NCBI GenBank assembly: GCA_021203115.1
Contig: JAJQBV010000084.1
Coordinates: forward strand, 1-12,860
Source: Clostridiales bacterium
Lineage (GTDB): Bacteria > Bacillota > Clostridia > Lachnospirales > Lachnospiraceae
DNA length: 12,860 nucleotides
Direction: 5' to 3'
Shown here: piece after piece, positions 5,489-12,860 of the stretch
How positions within the stretch are numbered: position 1 is the first letter of the stretch
Layout: every line of letters starts with the position of its first letter
Translations under genes and position numbers: made by a program
The notes under the pieces: generated by a model
Database searches by the model: none
Seen by the model: only the letters and a program-made list of their open reading frames with translations
Told to the model about the DNA's origin: nothing

Positions 5489-8400
5489 TTACAAATCGAA
5501 GAGTGACAACTGATTCGACTCCGGCAGATCACCCAGCAGTCCGAGATCTCCCATGAGATCCACCACAGTCTTACTGACTTTCGCGCGGTCGCGGAAATCG
5601 TCTCTGGAAAGGAACGGCCCGTCTTTCGCCGCCTCCACCACGCCCTCGGCCGCCTTGTCTCCCATGCCGTCAATCGTGTTGATGGCGGGCATCAGCTTCC
5701 CGTCGATGATCTGGAAATGGCGGGCTTTCGCACGATAGATATCCAGCGGCAGGAACTCAAATCCCCGCGCATACATTTCCTGTACGACGCGCATATCCCG
5801 AAGGGTATCCTGTTCTTTTTTGGTGAGGGTATCCTTTCTCTGGCGGTATTTCTCAAGGTGCCGTTCCAGACGCTCCCGCCCCTGACACATGAGCTCATAG
5901 TCAAATGCCGTCGCGCGGATGCTGAAAAACGCCGCATAGTAGGCCAGCGGATAAAACACCTTGCACCATGCGATCCGCCAGGCCATCATGACATAGGCGG
6001 CCGCGTGAGCCTTCGGGAACATGTATTTGATCTTCTCGCAGGACCAGATATACCAGTCCGGCACGCCGTGATCGGTCATATCCTGCTTCCACTGCGGCCA
6101 CTGCTCACACTTCCCCTTTGCGACCGTACCCTTTCTCACCTTCTCCATGATATTGAAGGCTTCCTCCGAGTCCAGTCCCTTTCCGATGAGGTAAATCATG
6201 ATATCGTCACGGGTACAGATGGCGGTGGAAATGGTCGCCTTCCCCTTCTGAATCAGCGTCTGCGTGTTGCCGAGCCAGACATCCGTACCGTGAGAAAGCC
6301 CCGCGATCCGCACCAGATCCGAGAACTGGGTCGGATGGGTGTCAATCAGCATCTGCATGGCAAAATCGGTTCCGAACTCCGGGATTCCCAGTGCGCCGAG
6401 CTGGCACCCGCCGATGTCCTCCGGCGTTATGCCGAGCGCGGATGTATTCTGGAACAGCGACATGACCTCCGGGGAATCCAGCGGAATATCCCGCGGATCC
6501 ACACCGGTCAGATCCTGCAGCATGCGGATCATGGTCGGATCATCGTGTCCGAGTATGTCAAGCTTTAACAGGTTATGCTCAATGGAGTGATAATCAAAGT
6601 GCGTCGTGACAATATCGGTATCCATATCGTTGGCCGGATGCTGAACCGGAGTAAAGGAGTAAATGCTTTCCCCCAACGGCAGGACGATAATGCCGCCCGG
6701 GTGCTGTCCCGTCGTCCGCCGCACGCCGACGCACCCCTGAAGGACACGGTCGATCTCGCAGTTGCGCTTGCGGATGCCGCGCTCCTCAAAGTAATTTTTC
6801 ACATATCCGTAAGCGGTCTTATCTGCCAGCGTCCCGATGGTCCCGGCGCGGAAGGTCTGTCCGTCGCCGAAAATAACCTCCGTATATTTGTGCGCCTTGC
6901 TCTGATAATCGCCGGAGAAATTCAGGTCTATATCCGGCTCCTTGTTCCCCTTAAATCCGAGGAAGGTCTCAAACGGAATGTCGAATCCCTCTTTTTTCAG
7001 CTTCGTTCCGCAGTTCGGGCAGTTGCGGTCCGGCATATCGCAACCCGCGCGCCCGGCGAAGGCTTTCACTTCCTCCGAGTCAAAATCGACAAAATGGCAG
7101 TTCGGGCATATGTAATGCGGGCTTAACGGGTTGACCTCCGTGATTCCAGCCATCGTCGCCACAAGGGAGGAACCGACCGAGCCGCGGGAGCCGACGAGAT
7201 AACCGTCCTCGTTGGACTTCCACACCAGCTTCTGCGCGATAATATACATGACGGCAAATCCGTTGGAGATGATGGAATTGAGCTCCCGCTCCAGCCGTTC
7301 TGTCACGACATCCGGCAGATTTTCACCGTAAATTTCCCTCGCACGGGTATAGCAGATTTCCCGCAATGTCTGATCCGAGTTCTCAATCTCCGGCGGACAT
7401 TTGTCCGGCCGCACCGGATCAATGCGCTCACACATATCCGCAATCCTATTCGTATTGGTGATCACGACCTCCTCGGCCTTCGCGCTGCCGAGATAGGAAA
7501 ACTCTTCCAGCATCTCCTCCGTGGTGCGGAGATAAAGCGGCGCCTGATTGTCCGCATCCTTAAATCCCTTTCCGGCCATGATGATACGGCGGTAAACCTC
7601 ATCCTCCGGATTCAAAAAATGCACATCGCAGGTGGCGACCACCGGCTTGTTCAGCTGTTCGCCCAACGCCACGATCCGACGGTTGATATTTCGAATATCC
7701 TCCTCCGTCTCCACCGGGCTTTTCTCATCCCGGAGCATAAACGCATTGTTGCCCAGCGGCTGAATCTCCAGATAGTCATAAAAAGCGGCAATCCGGCTGA
7801 TTTCCTGCTCCGGGCGTCCGTTTAAGACCGCACGGTACAGCTCGCTCGCCTCACAGGCCGAGCCGAGGAGAATCCCCTCCCGGTATTTCGCGAACTCACT
7901 CTTTGGCACACGCGGGCGGCGGTTAAAATATTTAATATGAGAATCGGAAACCAGTCGGTACAGATTTACCCTTCCGATATCATTCTGCGCGATCATGATC
8001 GCGTGGTAGGTTGGAAGCTTTTTCACCGTTTCTTCAGACGATGCCTCCATCTGCGCCAGCTGATCCAGATCCCGGATTCCCTGTGCATACAGCAGATCGA
8101 CAAATTTTACAAAAATCTCTGCGGTGCAGCCCGCATCGTCCACCGCCCGATGGTGGGGATTCAGCGAAATCTGCAATGCCTTCGCTACAGTATCCAGCTT
8201 ATAGCGGTTCAGCTGCGGAAGCAGAACCCGCGCCAGAGAAACCGTATCCAGCACGGTCTTCTCACAGGGCAGGCCGAGAATCTCACAGTTTTTGCGGATA
8301 AAGCTCATGTCAAAATCAGCGTTGTGCGCCACCATCGCCGCGCCCTCGGAAAAATCCATGAACTGCGGCAGTGCCTGATCGATCGTCGGCGCACTGATCA

Positions 8401-10057
8401 CCATATCGTCGCTGATCGAGGTCAGCTTTTCAATCTCATAGGGGATCGGCGTCTGCGGATTGACAAAGGTAGAAAACCGGTCTGTGACCTTACCGTCCTC
8501 CACCTTCACCGCGCCGATCTCGATGATCTTATTTTTCTCCGGGGAAAACCCTGTTGTCTCAAGGTCAAAAACCACATAGGTACCGGAAAGACTCTGCCCC
8601 ATCGGGTTTTCCACCAGACCCTTCAGGTCGTCGATCAGATAGGCTTCCATCCCGTAGAGAATCTTGAAATCGTCCCCCTTGCCGAGCGCATGCGTGGCAT
8701 CGGTAAACGCCTGCACATCCCCATGGTCCGTGATGGCGATGGCCTTGTGCCCCCACTCCATGGCGCATTGGATAATATCCTTCACATCGGAGACGCCGTC
8801 CATGTCGCTCATCTTTGTGTGGCAGTGAAGCTCCACACGCTTCTCCGGGCTGGTGTCCATCCGTTTTTTCACAAAAGACGGAATCTTTTTCATGCCGAGA
8901 ATCGAGCCGATCGTCAGCTCATGGTCAAAACGGTCGATGGTCGTCACGCCTTTGATTTTCAGAAAAGCTCCTTTTGAGACCCCTTTCCTGATCTCCGGAA
9001 GAATCTCATCTTTGCAGAACATCTTGACCATGATTGTGTCTGTGAAATCCGTGACGGCAAACATCACAATCGTCTTTTCGTTTCGGATGGGGCGCTCGTC
9101 CACCGACAGCACCTGCCCGCGGATCACCGCATCACCCATCTCTCCTGCGATCCGGTCGATGCGGATGGGTTCATCGTCAAAATCGCACCCGTAGATCACA
9201 TCCGGATTATTGCTGCGGCGGTAACCGCCGTTTCCGCTGCCGCTTCTCCCCCGGTCACCGAAACGGTTTGCCCCGCCTGACATTGACTTCCCGTTTCTGA
9301 CATCCCCATGTTCCGAAGAGCGGACGGGCGTTTCACTTCTGTCGCCTCGATTTTCTTGAACAGATTGTTTTTGAGCGGTTCCGCGGCCTGGCTTTCGTCC
9401 GCCGCCGGCCTTCTCTTCCTCCCACGGGGCATCCGAAGCCGCATCGTCAGAGAGATATTCCTCCTCGTTTCGCTGCCCGAATGAAGACTGGCGGACAATA
9501 TTTTCCACCTCGTTTTTGATCTGAATCTCCGTGTTTCGCTTCTGCTTTGAATCCTTCTTTTCACAGAAACGGATCACCACACGGACAGACAGGCTGCAGC
9601 GCTCGTTGAAAATCTTTTCCAGAATCCGGTAGATCTCCTCCTCCTTCTGCCGCGCCACCATGGAATCCTCCAGGGTCAGAATCAGACAGTCCTCCTGACA
9701 CTCATATTCGGCGTGGCTAAGCACGTTGTACTCAACCTGACTGTAGCGCTGAAACTCTTTTAAAACGGACGGCCAGTATGCTTCCATCAGATTCGGCAGG
9801 GTATACTGTCCGGACAGATGAAAACGCTCGATCACACAGACCCGCAGCTTCTGTTTCGGGGAAAGCTGCCGCTTGATCTCCTGCTCCAAGACAAAAATAC
9901 TCTGCTTTTGGAGCAGCCGGCTGCTGGAAAGGTAAATTCGAAGATAGTCCCGCCGCGTGGTCGTGGAAACACGCGAAACAGTCGCCTCCTGCAATAAACC
10001 CGTCATATCACTGTTCAGTTTTAACTGGGGAAAAACCTCAAAAAAACTTTTTGCCAT
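5489..10057 (-). CDS. polC: DNA polymerase III PolC-type catalytic subunit
   Basis: This is the replicative polymerase of low-GC Gram-positives: 1522 aa, with polymerase and built-in 3'-5' proofreading exonuclease. Domain order: an N-terminal domain (about 1-185); a low-complexity G/R/S/N-rich linker (about 195-285); an OB-fold (about 308-385); a PHP domain starting at HCHTKMSD (411-418); a DEDD exonuclease inserted in it, with DLET (498-501), HNADFD (578-583) and HRAVDDA (636-642); and the polymerase core with GSRGSVGSS (956-964), a zinc site CPNC...CPNC (984-987 and 1013-1016) and the catalytic DIDLNFSGDYQ (1042-1052). The C-terminus QLSLFDL matches a sliding-clamp-binding motif. The ATG at 10055-10057 is 6 nt after the ispG stop, with CAGGAG nearby. 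No damage is seen, and there is no in-frame TAG over the whole length. Confidence 0.98.
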   Translation of the reverse strand: MAKSFFEVFPQLKLNSDMTGLLQEATVSRVSTTTRRDYLRIYLSSSRLLQKQSIFVLEQEIKRQLSPKQKLRVCVIERFHLSGQYTLPNLMEAYWPSVLKEFQRYSQVEYNVLSHAEYECQEDCLILTLEDSMVARQKEEEIYRILEKIFNERCSLSVRVVIRFCEKKDSKQKRNTEIQIKNEVENIVRQSSFGQRNEEEYLSDDAASDAPWEEEKAGGGRKPGRGTAQKQSVQENRGDRSETPVRSSEHGDVRNGKSMSGGANRFGDRGRSGSGNGGYRRSNNPDVIYGCDFDDEPIRIDRIAGEMGDAVIRGQVLSVDERPIRNEKTIVMFAVTDFTDTIMVKMFCKDEILPEIRKGVSKGAFLKIKGVTTIDRFDHELTIGSILGMKKIPSFVKKRMDTSPEKRVELHCHTKMSDMDGVSDVKDIIQCAMEWGHKAIAITDHGDVQAFTDATHALGKGDDFKILYGMEAYLIDDLKGLVENPMGQSLSGTYVVFDLETTGFSPEKNKIIEIGAVKVEDGKVTDRFSTFVNPQTPIPYEIEKLTSISDDMVISAPTIDQALPQFMDFSEGAAMVAHNADFDMSFIRKNCEILGLPCEKTVLDTVSLARVLLPQLNRYKLDTVAKALQISLNPHHRAVDDAGCTAEIFVKFVDLLYAQGIRDLDQLAQMEASSEETVKKLPTYHAIMIAQNDIGRVNLYRLVSDSHIKYFNRRPRVPKSEFAKYREGILLGSACEASELYRAVLNGRPEQEISRIAAFYDYLEIQPLGNNAFMLRDEKSPVETEEDIRNINRRIVALGEQLNKPVVATCDVHFLNPEDEVYRRIIMAGKGFKDADNQAPLYLRTTEEMLEEFSYLGSAKAEEVVITNTNRIADMCERIDPVRPDKCPPEIENSDQTLREICYTRAREIYGENLPDVVTERLERELNSIISNGFAVMYIIAQKLVWKSNEDGYLVGSRGSVGSSLVATMAGITEVNPLSPHYICPNCHFVDFDSEEVKAFAGRAGCDMPDRNCPNCGTKLKKEGFDIPFETFLGFKGNKEPDIDLNFSGDYQSKAHKYTEVIFGDGQTFRAGTIGTLADKTAYGYVKNYFEERGIRKRNCEIDRVLQGCVGVRRTTGQHPGGIIVLPLGESIYSFTPVQHPANDMDTDIVTTHFDYHSIEHNLLKLDILGHDDPTMIRMLQDLTGVDPRDIPLDSPEVMSLFQNTSALGITPEDIGGCQLGALGIPEFGTDFAMQMLIDTHPTQFSDLVRIAGLSHGTDVWLGNTQTLIQKGKATISTAICTRDDIMIYLIGKGLDSEEAFNIMEKVRKGTVAKGKCEQWPQWKQDMTDHGVPDWYIWSCEKIKYMFPKAHAAAYVMMAWRIAWCKVFYPLAYYAAFFSIRATAFDYELMCQGRERLERHLEKYRQRKDTLTKKEQDTLRDMRVVQEMYARGFEFLPLDIYRAKARHFQIIDGKLMPAINTIDGMGDKAAEGVVEAAKDGPFLSRDDFRDRAKVSKTVVDLMGDLGLLGDLPESNQLSLFDL

Positions 10058-10063
10058 CTCGGA

Positions 10064-11122
10064 TCAGGACTCCTGTTTCCAATGTTCCAACTCATAGCGC
10101 AGCGCTTCCAGTAATTGATTCTCCGGAACACGCTTTATCACTTCTCCGCGGCGGATGATCAGACCCTCGCCTTTGCCGCCGCAAATGCCGATGTCCGCCT
10201 CTCTGGCCTCTCCGGGTCCGTTAACGACACAGCCCATCACCGCAACCTTGATATCAAGCGGGATACCCGTCACCATGGACTCCACCTGATTCGCCAGTGA
10301 AATCAGATCGATACTCGTCCTGCCGCAGGTCGGGCAGGAAACCACCTCAACGCCGCCGTGCGCAAGCCCCAGCGTGCGCAGAATCTGCTTTGCGGAGAGA
10401 ATCTCCTCCACCGGATCTCCGGTCAGAGACACGCGGATCGTGTCGCCGATCCCCTGATGCAGAATCAGACCCAGACCGATGGCCGACTTTATGTTGCCGG
10501 AGAAAACCGTGCCCGCCTCCGTGATCCCCACATGAAGCGGATAATCCGTCTTTCCGGAGATCAGCTCATGGGCGCGGACACACATCAGCACATCGGAAGA
10601 CTTGATGCTGATGATCAGATTCTGATATCCGCAGTCCTCGATCATGTGAACCTTGTCCAGCGCGCTCTCCACCAGTCCCTCCGCTGTCACGCCGCCGTAT
10701 TTTTCAATCAGATCCCTCTCCAGAGAACCGCTGTTTACGCCCACACGGAGGGGGATGTTTCGCTCACCGGCAACCTTCACTACGGCCCGAAGCTTTTCGG
10801 CAGATCCGATGTTGCCCGGATTGATGCGAATCTTGTCCGCCCCGTTCTCCATGGCGGCGATCGCCATGCGGTAATCAAAATGAATGTCCGCCACCAGCGG
10901 AATGTGAATCTGCTTTTTGATCCGGGCAAGTGCCCGCGCAGCCTCCTCATCCGGAACCGTGCAGCGGACAATCTGACATCCGGCCTGCTCCAGCCGGTGA
11001 ATCTGCGCCACCGTCGCCTCCACATCCTGCGTCTTCGTATTCGTCATAGACTGAATCGCGATGGGATGATTTCCGCCAATGGTCACATCCCCGATCGCGA
11101 TCTCTCTCGTTTTCATTCTCAT
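10064..11122 (-). CDS. ispG: 4-hydroxy-3-methylbut-2-en-1-yl diphosphate synthase (IspG/GcpE)
   Basis: IspG performs the penultimate MEP-pathway step, reductive conversion of MEcPP to HMBPP, using a [4Fe-4S] cluster. The protein is 352 aa, the usual bacterial size, with an N-terminal TIM barrel (for example IAIQSMTNTKTQD near 21-33 and VADIHFDYRMA near 78-88). The C-terminal cluster domain shows all three cysteine ligands: C263 and C266 in SCPTCGR, and C298 in MGCVVNGPGEA. The expected glutamate of that motif is E305. It starts 23 nt after rseP, with a GGGGGAG site slightly far (about 13 nt) from the ATG; the ATG two codons later is an alternative. It lies 6 nt upstream of polC, in the order rseP-ispG-polC typical of Clostridia. 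Confidence 0.97.
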   Translation of the reverse strand: MRMKTREIAIGDVTIGGNHPIAIQSMTNTKTQDVEATVAQIHRLEQAGCQIVRCTVPDEEAARALARIKKQIHIPLVADIHFDYRMAIAAMENGADKIRINPGNIGSAEKLRAVVKVAGERNIPLRVGVNSGSLERDLIEKYGGVTAEGLVESALDKVHMIEDCGYQNLIISIKSSDVLMCVRAHELISGKTDYPLHVGITEAGTVFSGNIKSAIGLGLILHQGIGDTIRVSLTGDPVEEILSAKQILRTLGLAHGGVEVVSCPTCGRTSIDLISLANQVESMVTGIPLDIKVAVMGCVVNGPGEAREADIGICGGKGEGLIIRRGEVIKRVPENQLLEALRYELEHWKQES

Positions 11123-11145
11123 ATCTGACTTATTTCTCCCCCTGA

Positions 11146-12186
11146 TTACAGAAAAATTTTCCTCACATCGTTAAACATTACAAAAATCATCAGCGCAAAC
11201 AGGCACATCAGACCGATAAAATGCACCATGCCCTCCTTGTCCTCGCTGATCCGCTTTCCACGTATTACCTCTATAAAGAGAAACACTAACCTGCCGCCGT
11301 CCAGCGCAGGAAGCGGAAGCAGATTCATAACGCCCAGATTGGCGGACAGAAGAATACCGATATTCAGCATATTCAGGAAGACATAGAAGTACCCGTCTGT
11401 CAGGCTCTCCTCATAGGTATCTCCGATCGTCTTCACAATGCCGACTGGTCCGGAGAGATCGTTCACCGTGACCTGACCGGTGACCAGCATTTCCAGACTT
11501 TTAAAGGTATACTGAATCCAATACTTGACATCGTACACCCCATACACCAGTGTTTTCGCTGGTCCCACTCTGGTATAGACTCCCTCGGAATAAATACCAT
11601 AGAGATAACGGCCGCTCTCCTCGTCGTATGTCGGCGTCAGCGTCGCAGTCAGCGTCGCTCCGTCACGGACAAATGTTACCTCCACGGTCTCCCCCTCGTG
11701 AAAAAGAGAATACATACTGACTTCCTTATAAAAGTGAATATTCTTGCTGCCCAGCTTCACTATCTCATCCCCGGACTGCAATCCGGCCTCCGCCGCGGAA
11801 TAACCCTCCATGACATCGCCGACCACCGGCTTCATCACACCCAGACTGGCAATGATAATCATTGAAAACGCCAGCGCCATAATAAAGTTAAAGATCGGAC
11901 CGGCTGCGACCACACTGATCCTCGCCCAGACCGACTTCTTCTGGAACGAGCGCTCATCGTCACTCTCAGAATCCTCGCCCTCCATCATGCAGGCGCCGCC
12001 GAAGGGCAGCAGCTTGATGGAATACTTTGTCTCACCTTTTGTAAAACCGATGAGCGTCGGGCCGAAGCCGAGACAGAATTCGTTCACGCGGATGTTGTTC
12101 GCCTTCGCAAGAAGAAAATGCCCCAGCTCATGAAAGAGGATGATAATGCTGAATAAAACGATGGCTACGATATATTTTACGATCAA
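11146..12186 (-). CDS. rseP: Site-2 intramembrane zinc metalloprotease RseP (M50 family)
   Basis: This membrane protease cleaves membrane-embedded substrates such as anti-sigma factors and signal-peptide remnants. I place the start at TTG 12184-12186, because AAAGGAC lies 6 nt upstream and the protein then begins directly with the first membrane helix, MIVKYIVAIVLFSIII. The longer frame from ATG 12261 is probably an artefact, since its first residues are encoded by an inverted repeat. With the TTG start the length is 346 aa. Zinc motif HELGH is at 19-23, a PDZ domain at about 120-185, and the second zinc motif NLLPLPALDGGR at 288-299. Further hydrophobic helices surround both motifs, and the final helix is near the C-terminus. 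It sits between dxr and ispG as in many Clostridia. Confidence 0.95.
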   Translation of the reverse strand: MIVKYIVAIVLFSIIILFHELGHFLLAKANNIRVNEFCLGFGPTLIGFTKGETKYSIKLLPFGGACMMEGEDSESDDERSFQKKSVWARISVVAAGPIFNFIMALAFSMIIIASLGVMKPVVGDVMEGYSAAEAGLQSGDEIVKLGSKNIHFYKEVSMYSLFHEGETVEVTFVRDGATLTATLTPTYDEESGRYLYGIYSEGVYTRVGPAKTLVYGVYDVKYWIQYTFKSLEMLVTGQVTVNDLSGPVGIVKTIGDTYEESLTDGYFYVFLNMLNIGILLSANLGVMNLLPLPALDGGRLVFLFIEVIRGKRISEDKEGMVHFIGLMCLFALMIFVMFNDVRKIFL

Positions 12187-12191
12187 AATAT

Positions 12192-12198
12192 GTCCTTT
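12192..12198 (-). promoter_or_regulatory. Ribosome binding site fixing the TTG start of rseP
   Basis: AAAGGAC on the minus strand, with its AGGA core 6 nt upstream of TTG 12184-12186, is the only good ribosome site near the start of rseP. No similar site precedes the ATG at 12259-12261. Confidence 0.7.
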
Positions 12199-12237
12199 CT
12201 CTCCCCTACAAAATCTGCAAATATACAAATTTTGATA

Positions 12238-12429
12238 TGGATGCCGCAGTGTCGTCGACATATTCTAAGGCAACCGGGGCAACGCTTCGACGAACTAATC
12301 GCTAACTGCGACTAAGACGCTCAGGAAAGCCTTCGCGCCTAAGTCTCCGTAAGCGCTGGATTTTGTCTCAGCTAAAAGCGCCCCTACAAAAGTTACCTTA
12401 CAAATATGTCGACGACACTTTTGCATCCA
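12238..12429. repeat. 192-bp palindromic element with 27-bp terminal inverted repeats between dxr and rseP
   Basis: The left arm 12238-12264 and right arm 12403-12429 are inverted copies matching at 24 of 27 positions, differing only in a central triplet. Each runs from TGGATGC through AGTGTCGTCGACATATT. Inside, further complementary pairs continue the structure on the minus strand: AAGGTAAC with GTTGCCTT, GGGGC with GCCCC, and GACTTAGGCGC with GCGTCTTAGTC (10 of 11 pairs). The whole unit would thus fold as one long rod with a small apical loop. No protein is encoded. It fills most of the 211-bp dxr-rseP gap and reaches into dxr. A TTTTGTAGGGG direct repeat occurs at 12205-12215 and again at 12382-12392. 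A miniature mobile element or structured RNA family is likely. Confidence 0.75.
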
Positions 12430-12860
12430 TGCCAAGATACCTGTCTATCTTTTCGTATGTAATTTGTTCCGTCTCCAGAATATCCTTTAAATTTGGATTT
12501 TCTGTGTATTCTGCGGCCGCCATCGACTCCCCGATTAGTTCCGCGATCTCAAGGAAACGGATTTTCCGATTCAGGAACAGCGCGACAGCCTTTTCATTCG
12601 CCGCATTGAAGACGGTCGGCATGTTTCCGCCCCGCCGCATGGCTTCCAGCGCAAGTCTGAGTCCGCTAAAAGTCTCCATATCCGGCTTTTCAAATGTCAG
12701 CGTGGACAGGCTATAAAAGTCCAGCCGCTCTTCATTGAGATATTTCCGTTTCGGATAATACAGCGCATACTGGATCGGCAGCCGCATATCGGGCGTGCCG
12801 AGCTGGGCGATCACCGCGCCATCCACATACTGCACCATGGAGTGGATCACACTCTGCGGA
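12398..12860 (-). CDS. dxr: 1-deoxy-D-xylulose 5-phosphate reductoisomerase, C-terminal part (5' end outside window)
   Basis: The C-terminal 153 codons of Dxr (IspC) are present. Dxr catalyses the NADPH-dependent conversion of DXP to MEP, the committed MEP-pathway step. The family signature PQSVIHSMVQYVDGAV begins at the window edge, followed by IAQLGTPDMRLPIQYALYYP and the conserved FNAANEKAVALFL. The frame is open to the window boundary, so the N-terminal NADPH domain lies outside. The last codons, reading DAKVSSTYL before TAA (12398-12400), come from the arm of the palindromic element at 12238-12429. The native C-terminus therefore appears to have been replaced by element-derived residues after YLGM. 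This is unlikely to abolish function, since the tail is peripheral. It is upstream of rseP and ispG in the same direction. Confidence 0.95.
   Translation of the reverse strand, partial: PQSVIHSMVQYVDGAVIAQLGTPDMRLPIQYALYYPKRKYLNEERLDFYSLSTLTFEKPDMETFSGLRLALEAMRRGGNMPTVFNAANEKAVALFLNRKIRFLEIAELIGESMAAAEYTENPNLKDILETEQITYEKIDRYLGMDAKVSSTYL

Noticed and set aside
7937-8977. 346-codon open frame on the plus strand
   Set aside because: It lies entirely antisense to the PHP/exonuclease part of polC, with no recognisable domain; a shadow frame in GC-rich coding DNA.
10358-11128. 256-codon plus-strand frame opposite ispG
   Set aside because: It is antisense to a fully conserved enzyme gene, without start signals or motifs.
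12187-12261. 25-codon N-terminal extension of rseP from ATG 12261
   Set aside because: The added residues come from an inverted-repeat arm, no ribosome site precedes it, and RseP normally begins directly with the first membrane helix, as from the TTG.
1-12860. CRISPR arrays, tRNA or rRNA genes, transposase genes
   Set aside because: No regularly spaced direct repeats, tRNA cloverleaf, rRNA signatures or transposase motifs were seen on either strand.

Overview
This window looks like chromosome of an obligately anaerobic Clostridia, most likely Lachnospiraceae-like. That is an inference from four things: the Gram-positive-type replicative polymerase PolC, the run dxr-rseP-ispG-polC, a [FeFe]-hydrogenase maturase (HydF), and moderately GC-rich coding sequence with AT-rich intergenic regions. 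Every gene I can support lies on the minus strand, so transcription runs from high to low coordinates.

Right part (12860 to 5489) is housekeeping. It holds the C-terminal end of dxr (DXP reductoisomerase), rseP (site-2 intramembrane protease), ispG (HMBPP synthase) and a full-length polC. dxr and ispG are two steps of the MEP isoprenoid pathway. Between dxr and rseP sits a palindromic element of about 190 bp with 27-bp terminal inverted repeats. One arm supplies the last codons of dxr.

Middle (5488 to 5144) is a 345-bp gap without a normal gene. It contains a strong sigma-A-type promoter, a structured leader ending in a good intrinsic terminator that overlaps a possible antiterminator pairing (candidate riboswitch or attenuator), and a 75-bp nested inverted repeat just upstream of hydF.

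Left part (5143 to 1) is an accessory redox operon. hydF overlaps by ATGA a NifH-like gene. This is followed 9 nt later by a 444-aa NifD/NifK-like subunit, which overlaps by ATGA a second NifD/NifK-like subunit. After a hairpin-rich gap comes a second NifH-like gene that runs off the window. The set therefore has two nitrogenase-reductase-like ATPases and two component-1-like subunits, with no nifB, nifE or nifN in view. It resembles the uncharacterised nitrogenase-like (group IV type) oxidoreductases of anaerobes rather than a nitrogen-fixing nitrogenase; the substrate is unknown.

The most striking feature is that two genes of this operon carry in-frame UAG codons, with the reading frame the same on both sides and family motifs intact: two in the first NifH-like gene (codons 58 and 62) and one in the second component-1 gene (codon 13). 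The latter gene also ends in UAG followed two codons later by UGA. No other gene here contains or ends in UAG. This may be early decay, compensating indels, sequence error, or UAG decoding (suppression or pyrrolysine). The window alone cannot decide.
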